A DNA stretch of 64,000 nt, from NCBI RefSeq assembly GCF_900116235.1, contig NZ_FPAA01000010.1, positions 62,001-126,000 on the forward strand. The letters run 5' to 3'. The notes below the pieces were generated by a model. It worked only from the letters and a program-made list of their open reading frames with translations. It was not told where the DNA came from and searched no databases. The stretch's first letter is position 1. The number at the start of each line of letters is the position of its first letter. A program made the position numbers and the translations under genes. Source of the DNA: Marininema halotolerans. Lineage in GTDB: Bacteria > Bacillota > Bacilli > Thermoactinomycetales > DSM-45169. Of this stretch, positions 36,819 to 45,452 are shown piece after piece.

Positions 36819-37306
36819 AGCGGTGGAACGTCGGTGTGCTGACGGTGAGTGATAAGGGAGCACGCGGGGAACGAATCGACCGAAGTGGGGAGGAAATCCG
36901 GCGGATGATTCCCCAGATGGACGGAGAAGTTGTAGTGTCAGAAATCGTTCCTGATGATTGGCTTACCATTCGCCGACAATTGATTTACTTTGCCGATGAA
37001 ATTAAGGTTGATTTGATTGTGACCACAGGTGGCACGGGTTTTGCGCCTAGAGATGTGACCCCAGAGGCTACGCGCTCCGTCCTGGAAAAGGAGGTTCCAG
37101 GGCTATCGGAGGCGATGAGAGGGTCCTCACTGCAAAAGACACGATATGCCCTTTTATCCCGCGCTGTTACCGGAATCAGAGGGACTACGCTCATTATTAA
37201 TCTTCCCGGAAGCCCTAAGGCGGTACGAGAGTGTTTAGAAGCCATATGGGATGTTTTACCCCATGGATTGGAGGTGTTGACGGGGGAAGTTGGAGATCAT
37301 GACTGA
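36815..37306 (+). CDS. moaB: Molybdopterin adenylyltransferase-like protein MoaB/MogA
   Basis: This 163-residue protein activates molybdopterin by adenylation before molybdenum insertion. [17 protein letters not shown] near residue 71 is the molybdopterin-binding signature and [12 protein letters not shown] near 130 closes the site. It starts inside the moaC stop codon (ATGA), so translation is coupled. It is the last gene of the Moco operon here. Confidence 0.95.
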   Translation: MKRWNVGVLTVSDKGARGERIDRSGEEIRRMIPQMDGEVVVSEIVPDDWLTIRRQLIYFADEIKVDLIVTTGGTGFAPRDVTPEATRSVLEKEVPGLSEAMRGSSLQKTRYALLSRAVTGIRGTTLIINLPGSPKAVRECLEAIWDVLPHGLEVLTGEVGDHD

Positions 37307-37623
37307 AGAACACGGCTCGGGATGATAAGGGGTGCTTGTTACCATGATCAAAGTAATTGAATGCATGGGGATTAGGGAATAGGCGTAATCGGATATCCAT
37401 CAGTAATTCCTAAATCACATTACATTTTATGTAAAAGAAAGGTCGAAACATAGCAGTTTACTATCTTGTGAAAAAACTATTGACCAAGTAATCTGCGTAT
37501 GCTACTCTATTAAAGCGCTTCAAGGAGTGAGATGTCCAGAAAAGTTAGGGTGAAAGTTTTTTAAAAAACTCTTGCTTTTCTAGTGGCTATCGGTTAAAAT
37601 GAACCATGTCGCTTATAAAACGG
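37307..37623 (+). promoter_or_regulatory. moaB-tRNA intergenic region with tRNA promoters
   Basis: No gene is visible. TTGCTT at 37572-37577 and TAAAAT at 37595-37600 are 17 bases apart and end 23 bases before tRNA-Asn, a good SigA promoter for the tRNA operon. A second candidate is TTGACC at 37480-37485 with TACTCT at 37503-37508, also with 17-base spacing. Confidence 0.65.
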
Positions 37624-37698
37624 TCCTCCGTAGCTCAATGGTAGAGCGCCCGGCTGTTAACCGGTAGGTTACAGGTTCGAGTCCTGTTGGAGGAGCCA
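37624..37698 (+). tRNA. tRNA-Asn (anticodon GTT)
   Basis: The acceptor stem TCCTCCG pairs with TGGAGGA, the anticodon loop is CTGTTAA, the T-loop GGTTCGAGTCC is present and CCA is encoded. It is first of a seven-tRNA cluster. Confidence 0.97.
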
Positions 37699-37705
37699 TT
37701 TTTAT

Positions 37706-37797
37706 GGAGAGATACTCAAGAGGCCGAAGAGGACGGTTTGCTAAACCGTTAGGGGGCTTATAGCCCCGCGCGGGTTCGAATCCCGCTCTCTCCGCCA
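37706..37797 (+). tRNA. tRNA-Ser (anticodon GCT)
   Basis: The acceptor GGAGAGA pairs with TCTCTCC, the anticodon loop is TTGCTAA, there is a long variable arm typical of Ser, and CCA is encoded. Confidence 0.97.
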
Positions 37798-37834
37798 TTA
37801 TCATTCGGTAATGGACAAGCAAAACGATGATCAA

Positions 37835-37910
37835 GGCCCGTTGGTGAAGCGGTCAACACACCAGCCTTTCACGCTGGCATTCAGGGGTTCGAATCCCCTA
37901 CGGGTCACCA
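37835..37910 (+). tRNA. tRNA-Glu (anticodon TTC)
   Basis: GGCCCGT pairs with ACGGGTC (one G-T pair), the anticodon loop is CTTTCAC and CCA is encoded. Confidence 0.97.
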
Positions 37911-37914
37911 AATT

Positions 37915-37990
37915 GGACGATTAGCTCAGTTGGGAGAGCATCTGCCTTACAAGCAGAGGGTCGGCGGTTCGAGCCCGTCATCGTCCACCA
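37915..37990 (+). tRNA. tRNA-Val (anticodon TAC)
   Basis: GGACGAT pairs with ATCGTCC, the anticodon loop is CTTACAA and CCA is encoded. Confidence 0.97.
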
Positions 37991-37996
37991 TAATGG

Positions 37997-38073
37997 GGAG
38001 CTGTGGTGAAGTTGGAGTTCACGCCGGCCTGTCACGCCGGAGGTCGCGGGTTCGAGCCCCGTCAGCTCCGCCA
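37997..38073 (+). tRNA. tRNA-Asp (anticodon GTC), copy 1
   Basis: GGAGCTG pairs with CAGCTCC, the anticodon loop is CTGTCAC and CCA is encoded. An identical copy lies at 38566-38642. Confidence 0.97.
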
Positions 38074-38085
38074 TTTTTTTTATAT

Positions 38086-38162
38086 GGCGACCGTGGCGAA
38101 GTGGTTAACGCACCGGATTGTGGCTCCGGCATTCGTGGGTTCGATTCCCATCGGTCGCCCCA
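38086..38162 (+). tRNA. tRNA-His (anticodon GTG), copy 1
   Basis: GCGACCG pairs with CGGTCGC. An encoded G at position -1 (38086) stands opposite C73, as required for histidyl-tRNA. The anticodon loop is TTGTGGC and CCA is encoded. An identical copy lies at 38654-38730. Confidence 0.97.
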
Positions 38163-38233
38163 CTCTGTTGTTCGGTAAGGTATGGATGTGGATGCATCTT
38201 GCATGGTTCGTTCCCTGCCTTTCCATCAAGTGA

Positions 38234-38309
38234 GAGCCATTAGCTCAGTTGGTAGAGCACCTGACTTTTAATCAGGGTGTCGCAGGTTCGAATCCTGCAT
38301 GGCTCACCA
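38234..38309 (+). tRNA. tRNA-Lys (anticodon TTT)
   Basis: GAGCCAT pairs with ATGGCTC, the anticodon loop is CTTTTAA and CCA is encoded. It is the last tRNA of the first cluster. Confidence 0.97.
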
Positions 38310-38318
38310 TTCAGAAAG

Positions 38319-38346
38319 AAGATTCCTTAAAGGGGATCTTTTTTTA
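38319..38346 (+). terminator. Terminator of the first tRNA cluster
   Basis: AAGATTCC pairs with GGGATCTT (one G-T pair) and a run of seven T bases follows. Confidence 0.75.
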
Positions 38347-38516
38347 TTTGTGTGATGGGATGGAGTAGTCTGTATGAAGTCGAGGGTACTTATGTTCACA
38401 AAAGGGAAGTGAACAGTCGATTTAGAAGTCAGTCCAGTGATAAAAACGAAGGGAATTCCCGAAGAAGATGAAGAGGAAGTTTACTCCATATCATTAGATT
38501 ATTTATCTTATAGGGG

Positions 38517-38545
38517 TAGACAAACATCTGTTAAGGTGATAAGAT
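38517..38545 (+). promoter_or_regulatory. Promoter of the duplicated tRNA-Asp-His cassette
   Basis: TAGACA at 38517-38522 and TAAGAT at 38540-38545 are 17 bases apart, about 20 bases before the second tRNA-Asp. Confidence 0.6.
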
Positions 38546-38565
38546 ATAGGAGTTCGTTAAATTAT

Positions 38566-38642
38566 GGAGCTGTGGTGAAGTTGGAGTTCACGCCGGCCTG
38601 TCACGCCGGAGGTCGCGGGTTCGAGCCCCGTCAGCTCCGCCA
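38566..38642 (+). tRNA. tRNA-Asp (anticodon GTC), copy 2
   Basis: The sequence is identical to the gene at 37997-38073 over its full length. Confidence 0.97.
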
Positions 38643-38653
38643 TTTTTTTATAT

Positions 38654-38730
38654 GGCGACCGTGGCGAAGTGGTTAACGCACCGGATTGTGGCTCCGGCAT
38701 TCGTGGGTTCGATTCCCATCGGTCGCCCCA
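38654..38730 (+). tRNA. tRNA-His (anticodon GTG), copy 2
   Basis: The sequence is identical to the gene at 38086-38162, with the same encoded G at -1. The spacer from tRNA-Asp differs from copy 1 by one T. Confidence 0.97.
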
Positions 38731-38738
38731 TTAGATGA

Positions 38739-38780
38739 AAAAGAAGCATCATGATCGGATAACGGTCATGATGCTTCTTT
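38739..38780. terminator. Bidirectional terminator
   Basis: AAAGAAGCATCATGA and its complement form a 15-bp stem around an 11-base loop, with A and T runs on either side. It lies between the tRNA cassette and the gerC gene. Confidence 0.85.
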
Positions 38781-39012
38781 TATTTTATAAGAATCATCGA
38801 ATGAACATTGCAATATCAACGTGGGGTCATCTTGTGAACCCTATGGAAGGTGGTCGAGTAAAACCTTCACAGTGGCTAATGCCAGCGTATTGTCAAAGAC
38901 TAGAAGGAAAATATTGTGGGCCGCATTTCATTGTCCTCTAGCTTTAGATCGGCTGCTCCACAAACACAAACCGTTATTATTCCTCCTAGACTTCGAATGC
39001 ACAGTCTGGTTG

Positions 39013-40125
39013 TTAAAAAGTAATGCCAAAATCTCGAATGACAATATGGGGTTTTACTTTGATGGTTGCTTTCGATAGTTCCTTTCCCCAGTGCGTTTTT
39101 ACTTTTTGCCAATGTGGATATTGAAATGCTTGGGCATAGACTCCAAGGCCCATCGGATCAAGCTGTTTGGCTTGGATTTTATGGATGATCTGGTTAAATT
39201 CTTGGTCTAATTGGCTGGTAAGGATTCTTTCTAATTGATCCTGTTTGCTTTTTATCTCGTATGGAAATAAACGTTCGGAGATGTCCGCATTAAGTGCCAT
39301 ATTCATTGTAAATTGGAAGCGATGATCTCGATAGTCGGATTGGATATCGTAGTTAATATGATTGACTGCGAGATTGATTTCGGCGTTTTTTTGGTGATCC
39401 TGTGGTATCGAAAAGGATAGCGGCAATTGATTGGCGGTCTCTTTACGTAGGATTAAGAGAAGGGTACTTTCTAGAATATTGAGTGATGATGAGTATTTGG
39501 CCTCTTTGTTCAGTAAGGCTGTTCCATAAACCGTAATTTCACCATCCTCCATTTTTAATTCAGTAAGGTTGGGGGTAATTCGTTTATCGATCATTTGGTG
39601 AAAGAAATCCAACAAGCGAGTACATACCGTAATTCCTTGGTCAAAGGAAGTTTGAATGATATCATGGATCACCACGCCTAAGATTCCTTTATCCTTCATA
39701 TCAGCATTCATGATTTCTTCGATACTGCCGTCTACCATGGCGACAAGGGCCTTCGTTTCGTTTTTGGGACTCCGATACAATACATCTAAATAGGGGAAAA
39801 CATTTTTATGTTGAAGGAGCTTTTTACTAATAAGAATCACCTGCAACTTTCCCCCTACAAGGAAACCGGTAGACATACCGCCAATTTTATTTTTGGCCAC
39901 TTCTAAAGAGTGTGCGGTGATTTTTCTCACCGTATATTTTTTTTGCGCATCTTTGCTAAATACAGGGGCAGAAGAGTAATAGATGAGCTGATCCGGATCA
40001 TTGGGATCTACATCAAGCCCCAATACCAAGGGGATCTCAACATCCTCAAGGTAGATGATATCGTCACACCCAATCGTTGTGCATAGCAACACGAAGATGA
40101 GAAGTAGCTTCCCGGTTTTCATCAT
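39013..40125 (-). CDS. GerC-type spore germination lipoprotein
   Basis: This 370-residue Ger(x)C protein is the lipoprotein part of a nutrient germinant receptor in the spore inner membrane. The signal peptide ends in the lipobox TIGC (Cys20). VEIPLVLGLDVDP follows as in the family, and a mid-region LDFFHQMIDKRITPNL and the C-terminal domain are present at normal length. The ATG at 40125 has AAGGAGACACAC upstream; it overlaps the end of the gerB gene by four bases. Confidence 0.92.
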   Translation of the reverse strand: MMKTGKLLLIFVLLCTTIGCDDIIYLEDVEIPLVLGLDVDPNDPDQLIYYSSAPVFSKDAQKKYTVRKITAHSLEVAKNKIGGMSTGFLVGGKLQVILISKKLLQHKNVFPYLDVLYRSPKNETKALVAMVDGSIEEIMNADMKDKGILGVVIHDIIQTSFDQGITVCTRLLDFFHQMIDKRITPNLTELKMEDGEITVYGTALLNKEAKYSSSLNILESTLLLILRKETANQLPLSFSIPQDHQKNAEINLAVNHINYDIQSDYRDHRFQFTMNMALNADISERLFPYEIKSKQDQLERILTSQLDQEFNQIIHKIQAKQLDPMGLGVYAQAFQYPHWQKVKTHWGKELSKATIKVKPHIVIRDFGITF

Positions 40126-41225
40126 GGTGTGTGTCTCCTTTGCTGAACAAAATGATGGATTTTGATATAGATCAGGAGGAGAATAGGAAACACCAGTGGG
40201 ATAAAAACGATATTTTTCTGCCAAATTCGCTCAACTTGTTGCAGGTGTCTAAATGAGAAGTTGACTGAAAAAAGAATGATTAACCAAAAAACCATGGCAA
40301 TCCAGAGAAAAGGAATATGGCTTCGTTTTTGAGTAAACTGTGCCATCCCAAAAAGGCTAATATATAGGTAAGAGATTGCCGTTGATAACATGACCATCAG
40401 ATAGATGGCGAGAAAGGGGATCTCCAGTCGTTCTATAAAAGGAAGCTGGATCTCTTTTAATAAATTAAGGGTTGGAAATACAAAGAGCTGTATTTCCTCT
40501 TGGCTATACTTTAGGAAACACAGAACAATTAGCATAAAGGAGATATTGAATGTTAACGCATGGGCAATCAGAACCCCTTTGATTGCTTGTTTCTTATTTT
40601 TTAAGAATGGATATAAAAATAGGGCAATCTCAAACCCAAAGCAGGATGGAAGAAACACCAATGCCCCCTTAATAATGGGCGTGATACCGTCGGCACCAAT
40701 CGGTAAAAAGTTTAATATCTGACTCCCGCCCCCGGAATATAAGAGAGTAAATTCCATCCAGATGGTTGATAAAAAAACAAATTGAAAAAAACTGCTGATG
40801 TTACGAACGCCTTCTTTTGCCGTGAGATAGATGGGGACAAGAAATAACGCACCGATCAATATCGAAGAGGATTTTGGTAATAGCCACATCTGGGTGATAA
40901 AAATGGTGGCTAAAAAAGCGGTGGTTGAAGCGGCAAGTGTCCAGGCAATCCAGATGAAAATAAAGAAACGACCTAACCATTTTCCAAAATAAAGGGGGAG
41001 GATATCATACAAAGTCATCTCTGGGTGCTTCTCCATGATTTTTATAATGAGGATGCTGACAGTTAACGAAATGGCGATCCCGAGAATAACGGAAATCCAA
41101 CCGTCTCGATTGGCGTTTTCAGATACTAAGCGGGGGAGAGTTAGCACCCCAACACCGATTTGGGTCTTATAGATGAAAATGACAAACTGTGAGAGAGTCA
41201 GTTGATTGGTAGTGTACTTCGACAT
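40122..41225 (-). CDS. GerB-type germinant receptor permease
   Basis: This 367-residue protein has ten hydrophobic helices of the amino acid-polyamine-cation type (GerAB family), which binds the germinant. The IGVGVLTLPRLVSENANRDGW stretch near residue 24 (helix 1 with the broken-helix Gly motif) is typical. It starts in the stop codon of gerA (TAATG), so translation is coupled. Germinant specificity cannot be read from sequence. Confidence 0.93.
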   Translation of the reverse strand: MSKYTTNQLTLSQFVIFIYKTQIGVGVLTLPRLVSENANRDGWISVILGIAISLTVSILIIKIMEKHPEMTLYDILPLYFGKWLGRFFIFIWIAWTLAASTTAFLATIFITQMWLLPKSSSILIGALFLVPIYLTAKEGVRNISSFFQFVFLSTIWMEFTLLYSGGGSQILNFLPIGADGITPIIKGALVFLPSCFGFEIALFLYPFLKNKKQAIKGVLIAHALTFNISFMLIVLCFLKYSQEEIQLFVFPTLNLLKEIQLPFIERLEIPFLAIYLMVMLSTAISYLYISLFGMAQFTQKRSHIPFLWIAMVFWLIILFSVNFSFRHLQQVERIWQKNIVFIPLVFPILLLIYIKIHHFVQQRRHTP

Positions 41226-42742
41226 TAACGATCCCTACCTTTTCGAGAGGTTCTCTGCCTCATTGTTTGGACTGAATTCGTCGAAGTGGGGCGTTGGTCC
41301 ATTTTCCATAGAGGAAATCGAACCCACGTATCTTTCCAATCGATAAATTTAATGGGGGAAAAGGGGCTTCCATAGGGTTCTCCTAAGGATTCCATGTTGA
41401 TGATATTGGCAAACACAATCATAAGCCCAACCGCAATGCCCACAAGGCCATAGATTGTGGCAATGAGCATCATTGGAAAGCGGATCAAGCGAGCCCCCAA
41501 GGACACGTCAAGGTTAGGGATAATGAATGAAGAAATCGCAGTAATCGCGACGACAATCACCATGATATTACTGACGACCCCTGCTTGTACGGCTGCCTGA
41601 CCAATGACAATTCCGCCTACCACACCGATGGTTTGACCAATTGGAGCAGGCAGACGAACCCCTGCCTCGCGAATCATCTCGAGTGAAATTTCCATAACAA
41701 TTGCTTCAATAATAGGAGGGAAGGGAACCTTCTCCCGTGAGACCCCAATGGATATTAATAGATCTAAGGGAAGAATTTCATAATGAAAGGTAATCGCAGC
41801 AATGTAAAAAGAGGGGAGTGTTATCGTGATAAAAAAAGCGAAGAAACGAAGTAAACGTGCAAAAGAAGCGATAACCCACCTTGTGCTATAATCATCGACA
41901 CTCTGGAAAAAAGAGGTTAGGGTCATTGGGCCAACGATAGCGTAGGGTGAAAGATCCACGATAATAGCAAAGCGGCCTTGAAGCAGGTTCGCTACAAGGG
42001 CGTCTGGGCGCTCGGTTTGTAAAAGCTGTGGAAACAAGGAGTTAGGATGATCTTCAATATACTCAACCAGTTGACCCGCATTGATAATCGCATCCGTTTT
42101 CACTTGTTGGATGCGATCCTCCATTTCAGCAACAATTTCTGGATTGACCACATCTTTTAAAAAGAGCATAAATACCTTTGTTTTTCCTCGTAAACCAACC
42201 TCATAGGATTTAACTGTCAATTCTCGATGGGGAAGATAACGTCGAACAATCGCGATATTTTGTCCGGCAGTTTCTACGAATCCTTGGTGAGCTCCTTTTA
42301 AGGTGGATTCTGTCTGAGGCTCTTTTATCGCCCGTTGGGGCCATCCCTGGGTATCGAAAATCGTAGCAAAGGTTTTTCCCTCGACAAATAGAACACTTTT
42401 ACCTGCATACAGGGATTTTTCCACCTCTTCTATCTGAAGCGCATTCTCTGTTTTGAAAATGGGAATGTGCATCTCATCGATGGATTCTACGGCGTACATG
42501 AGGGGTTTCAATATATGTTCGTTGATCGCCACTTTATCCACAATGTGTTCGAGATAGACCAATAAGGCTTTGTCGCCGGATTTCGTAGTGATCTCCTTAA
42601 ACTGAAAATCGGGTGCATAGTAAAACAATTGTTTTAGCTGATCGAGGTTCTTCGCAAGTTCGTTATGTATAATGTGTTCTTCATGGGGAGTGGAGTGTTT
42701 CACTTGCTCCTTCTTTTTCAACCACCGGCTAAACATTCGCAA
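41225..42742 (-). CDS. GerA-type germinant receptor subunit
   Basis: This 505-residue protein has a soluble N-terminal region (residues 1-245) followed by four to five membrane helices between 250 and 445, as in GerAA and GerKA. FAIIVDLSPYAIVGPMT near 255, PLDLLISIGVSREKVPFPP near 325 and IPNLDVSLGARLIRFPMML near 400 are signatures. It opens the tricistronic gerA-gerB-gerC operon under a SigG-like promoter. Confidence 0.95.
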   Translation of the reverse strand: MRMFSRWLKKKEQVKHSTPHEEHIIHNELAKNLDQLKQLFYYAPDFQFKEITTKSGDKALLVYLEHIVDKVAINEHILKPLMYAVESIDEMHIPIFKTENALQIEEVEKSLYAGKSVLFVEGKTFATIFDTQGWPQRAIKEPQTESTLKGAHQGFVETAGQNIAIVRRYLPHRELTVKSYEVGLRGKTKVFMLFLKDVVNPEIVAEMEDRIQQVKTDAIINAGQLVEYIEDHPNSLFPQLLQTERPDALVANLLQGRFAIIVDLSPYAIVGPMTLTSFFQSVDDYSTRWVIASFARLLRFFAFFITITLPSFYIAAITFHYEILPLDLLISIGVSREKVPFPPIIEAIVMEISLEMIREAGVRLPAPIGQTIGVVGGIVIGQAAVQAGVVSNIMVIVVAITAISSFIIPNLDVSLGARLIRFPMMLIATIYGLVGIAVGLMIVFANIINMESLGEPYGSPFSPIKFIDWKDTWVRFPLWKMDQRPTSTNSVQTMRQRTSRKGRDR

Positions 42743-42785
42743 TCCGATTCACCTAATTCTCGATAAAATTAATGAGTGTCTTTTG

Positions 42786-42816
42786 TAGCATGCGTCTTTC
42801 ATCTTTTGCTTATTCC
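42786..42816 (-). promoter_or_regulatory. Probable SigG (forespore) promoter of the ger operon
   Basis: On the minus strand GGAATA (-35) and CATGCTA (-10) are 18 bases apart, close to the SigG consensus TGAATA and CATACTA. The -10 element ends 44 bases before the gerA start. Confidence 0.7.
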
Positions 42817-43104
42817 GATGGACAGGGGTCGATTTGCTGACGGTTTGTTGATTTGTGAGGTGTGTGAGCGAGTAAATGAGGCATTGCGTTGAAACGGATG
42901 GATCGTGTGATTTGATTCAGACGGGGGTGGAGGAGGGGTTTCATATAAACATGGGTGCTTCACAGTTGATATAACCCTTCGATTAAACAAACTTTTTTCA
43001 TAAACCCGTTGACATTAGTGCTGAAAACATGTAATATACATCTTGTGGCTTTGAGGCACACTTTACAAAATGAATAGTCGAATCACCGGAATTACTGGTA
43101 CTGC
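42817..43104 (+). promoter_or_regulatory. ger-tRNA-Leu intergenic region with tRNA promoter
   Basis: No gene is visible between the ger promoter and the first tRNA-Leu. TTGACA at 43009-43014 and TAATAT at 43032-43037 are 17 bases apart, a near-consensus SigA promoter for the two leucine tRNAs. Confidence 0.75.
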
Positions 43105-43188
43105 GCGGATGTGGCGGAATTGGCAGACGCACTAGATTTAGGATCTAGCGCCTTTGGCGTGGGGGTTCGAGTCCCTTCATCCGCACCA
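43105..43188 (+). tRNA. tRNA-Leu (anticodon TAG)
   Basis: GCGGATG pairs with CATCCGC, the anticodon loop is TTTAGGA, the variable arm is long and CCA is encoded. Confidence 0.97.
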
Positions 43189-43216
43189 GTTTTATTTTTT
43201 TTAAATGATTCGATTT

Positions 43217-43302
43217 GCGGTCGTGGTGGAATTGGCAGACACGCTATCTTGAGGGGGTAGTGGCCTATGGCTGTGCGAGTTCGAGTCTCGCCGACCGCAC
43301 CA
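43217..43302 (+). tRNA. tRNA-Leu (anticodon GAG)
   Basis: GCGGTCG pairs with CGACCGC, the anticodon loop is CTTGAGG, the variable arm is long and CCA is encoded. Confidence 0.97.
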
Positions 43303-43315
43303 ATATGGAAGTTGT

Positions 43316-43354
43316 AAAACCACTTCTCGGTTTGTACTGAGAGGTGGTTTTTTT
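43316..43354 (+). terminator. Intrinsic terminator of the tRNA-Leu operon
   Basis: AAAACCACTTCTC pairs with GAGAGGTGGTTTT and a T run follows. Confidence 0.85.
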
Positions 43355-43396
43355 AATGGAATGATCTAGCGTGCATGATTGAAGAGGAGCAACTTT

Positions 43397-43957
43397 ATGA
43401 AACAGTATCTGCTTTTTATACTGCTTATTGCATTAATAAGTGCGGGTTATTATACGAGTAGCGGAAACAAAGAGTCTAGTCAAGCAAGACAAAAGAATAG
43501 CGATCATAAAAATGAAGAAACAAGAAAAAACAAAAAAGTCCCAAGCCTAGCGGATCAGTTTGTGGTTCCTAATTTCCAAGTCAATTCTTTTAAACCTTCG
43601 TATAATAAAGAGAGCAATGAGTTAAGTATTCAAATGACATACCAGGTGAATGAAAAACTATACAAAGTATTATCTCATCCAGACCAACAATACTACTTAT
43701 CGATAGAGTTGCCTAATAATATATCGAAGATTACGGGTATTAAAAATACTGATCAAATTCAAGGACCAATGCTCGCTGACCATCGGATGTCTTCCACGAT
43801 TGTATTTAAAAATAAATTGCCCCATACGTTGACAAATAAACAGGCTACCTACATAAGGGAGAAAAAGTTGGATTACAACTTAAATGTGTTTGATAAAGAC
43901 AGAGATCTTGTTTTGAGATATATGGATATATACTTAGGTACCACAGTTCCGCAATAA
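43397..43957 (+). CDS. Unrecognised secreted or membrane-anchored protein
   Basis: This 186-residue protein starts with a short hydrophobic segment (MKQYLLFILLIALISAGYY), either a signal peptide without a clear cleavage site or an anchor. A lysine- and asparagine-rich linker (residues 25-48) leads to a beta-rich outer domain (SIQMTYQVNEKLYKVL and TIVFKNKLPHTL). I do not recognise the domain. The ATG at 43397 follows GAGGAGCAAC; the longer frame from 43379 is not supported. It is AT-richer than its neighbours. Confidence 0.7.
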   Translation: MKQYLLFILLIALISAGYYTSSGNKESSQARQKNSDHKNEETRKNKKVPSLADQFVVPNFQVNSFKPSYNKESNELSIQMTYQVNEKLYKVLSHPDQQYYLSIELPNNISKITGIKNTDQIQGPMLADHRMSSTIVFKNKLPHTLTNKQATYIREKKLDYNLNVFDKDRDLVLRYMDIYLGTTVPQ

Positions 43958-43961
43958 ATAA

Positions 43962-44063
43962 ATGGATGACGAGTTTTGTTACGTTGTCCAAGTGACGACG
44001 GGTTGTTGGTATGCCGTAGATAAAATTACTAAAGAAGCAGACGAGCGAGGAATAATTACTTAG
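43962..44063 (+). CDS. Possible 33-residue peptide or gene remnant
   Basis: An ATG five bases behind the preceding gene opens a frame that reads MDDEFCYVVQVTTGCWYAVD and further to IIT, with natural-looking composition (two Cys, alternating hydrophobic residues). No good ribosome site is visible. It may be a remnant of a longer gene or chance. Confidence 0.2.
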   Translation: MDDEFCYVVQVTTGCWYAVDKITKEADERGIIT

Positions 44064-44195
44064 AGGAGTGAAGGGTGGAGTTTCACAATGTCGAATGGCC
44101 GTCAATCCTTTGGCGGTTTTTGATGTTCAAGGGATAGAGATAAGCGGGGGCAACTACAATTTGAAAGAGGGGAGTTTGTGTGGGGGTGAACGGGA

Positions 44196-45293
44196 TTGAG
44201 TAAGGTGAGCCTTTGTATGATTGTCCGTGATGAAGAAGCGGTATTGGAAAGGTGCTTGGAATCGGTAAAGGGTTTTCCAGATGAAATCATCATTGTGGAT
44301 ACAGGTTCGAAGGATCGTACAAAAGAGATTGCAAGGAGATGGACGGACCAAGTCTATGATTTCACGTGGATCGATGATTTTTCCGCGGCACGTAACTTTT
44401 CCTTTTCAAAGGCGACAATGGATTTTATATGTTGGCTTGATGCGGATGACGTAGTCAGTGAGGCGAATCGACTCCAGCTCATCGATTTTAAAGCCCGTTT
44501 ACAGCCGGAGGTAGACGGGGTGGTCATGGATTATCACACTGCCTTTGATCAATATGGAAATGTTACGATTAGTGTGCGGAGAGTACGTATCGTGAACCGT
44601 CATTCTCATTATCGGTGGATGGGTGTTGTGCATGAGAACTTATGGATGATCAAAGGGAAAGCCAACCCGCATGTTATTGAAAGTGATATCGTGATTGAGC
44701 ATCGATCATCTCGAAAAGAGCCAACCAAAAGAAATCTCGATATTTATGAAAAACATCTAGCAAAGGGAAACAAACTCACCTCCCAAGACCTTTTCCATTA
44801 TGCGATGGAACTAAAGGTGGATCAACAGTATGAAAAGGCGATCGATTACTACCATCAATTTTTGGAGAGGGAAGGCTCCATTAGTGATCAGTTGCTCGCA
44901 TTTAACCATTTATCAGTTTGTTACCATATGCTTGGTGATACGGATAAGGAATTGGAACTTACCTTGCGGTCGTTTACTGTGGATACTCCACGTCCGGAGT
45001 TTTGTTGTCGGTTAGCCGAGTTTTTTCTGAAAAAGAAACAAGTTACCCAGGCGATTTTTTGGTATGAACTGGCAATGAAGGCACCAGTGAGTCCACACTG
45101 CACGTTCTCCTATAGTGACTCCTTCCGGACATGGCTACCGCATAAGCAACTCGCCATTTGTCATCGGGTGTTAGGGAATAAGGAACAGGCATTCGATCAT
45201 TGTAACAAGGCGCTTTCCTACCGCCCGGATGATGTGGATATGATTCAGCTAGATCAATGGTTAAAAAATCAGGAGATAAAAACCTTGCGTTGA
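44196..45293 (+). CDS. Family 2 glycosyltransferase with C-terminal TPR-like region
   Basis: This 365-residue cytoplasmic enzyme begins with a GT2 domain (SKVSLCMIVRDEE, then IIIVDTGSKDRTKEIA near residue 32 and CWLDADDVV near 82, the DxD metal site). Residues 190-350 form helical pairs typical of tetratricopeptide repeats (FHYAMELKVDQQYEKAIDYY). The layout resembles SunS-like transferases that glycosylate peptides, and other protein glycosyltransferases. The start is TTG at 44196 with GGGGGTGAACGGG upstream. No substrate gene is obvious next to it; the small secreted gene upstream is one candidate. Confidence 0.88.
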   Translation: MSKVSLCMIVRDEEAVLERCLESVKGFPDEIIIVDTGSKDRTKEIARRWTDQVYDFTWIDDFSAARNFSFSKATMDFICWLDADDVVSEANRLQLIDFKARLQPEVDGVVMDYHTAFDQYGNVTISVRRVRIVNRHSHYRWMGVVHENLWMIKGKANPHVIESDIVIEHRSSRKEPTKRNLDIYEKHLAKGNKLTSQDLFHYAMELKVDQQYEKAIDYYHQFLEREGSISDQLLAFNHLSVCYHMLGDTDKELELTLRSFTVDTPRPEFCCRLAEFFLKKKQVTQAIFWYELAMKAPVSPHCTFSYSDSFRTWLPHKQLAICHRVLGNKEQAFDHCNKALSYRPDDVDMIQLDQWLKNQEIKTLR

Positions 45294-45323
45294 TCCATCA
45301 TCAGACATAAGGGTTTTCTATGT

Positions 45324-45350
45324 AATGCCACCAACAGGGTGGCATTTTTT
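45324..45350 (+). terminator. Intrinsic terminator
   Basis: AATGCCACC pairs with GGTGGCATT around AACAG, followed by a T run. Confidence 0.85.
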
Positions 45351-45452
45351 ATGGGTATTCTGTACCGCTGGGAAATACTCTGATGTGGGATAGACTGATA
45401 GTTAGCGGGATATTTTTTTCATTAAAGTGGGGTGGAGTATTGTCCATTTACT

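Noticed and set aside
37613-38676. Protein frames across the tRNA cluster
   Set aside because: They are translations of tRNA sequence, a common annotation artefact.
38735-39078. Frames between the tRNAs and gerC
   Set aside because: They include the terminator hairpin and the antisense of the gerC end; no ribosome sites.
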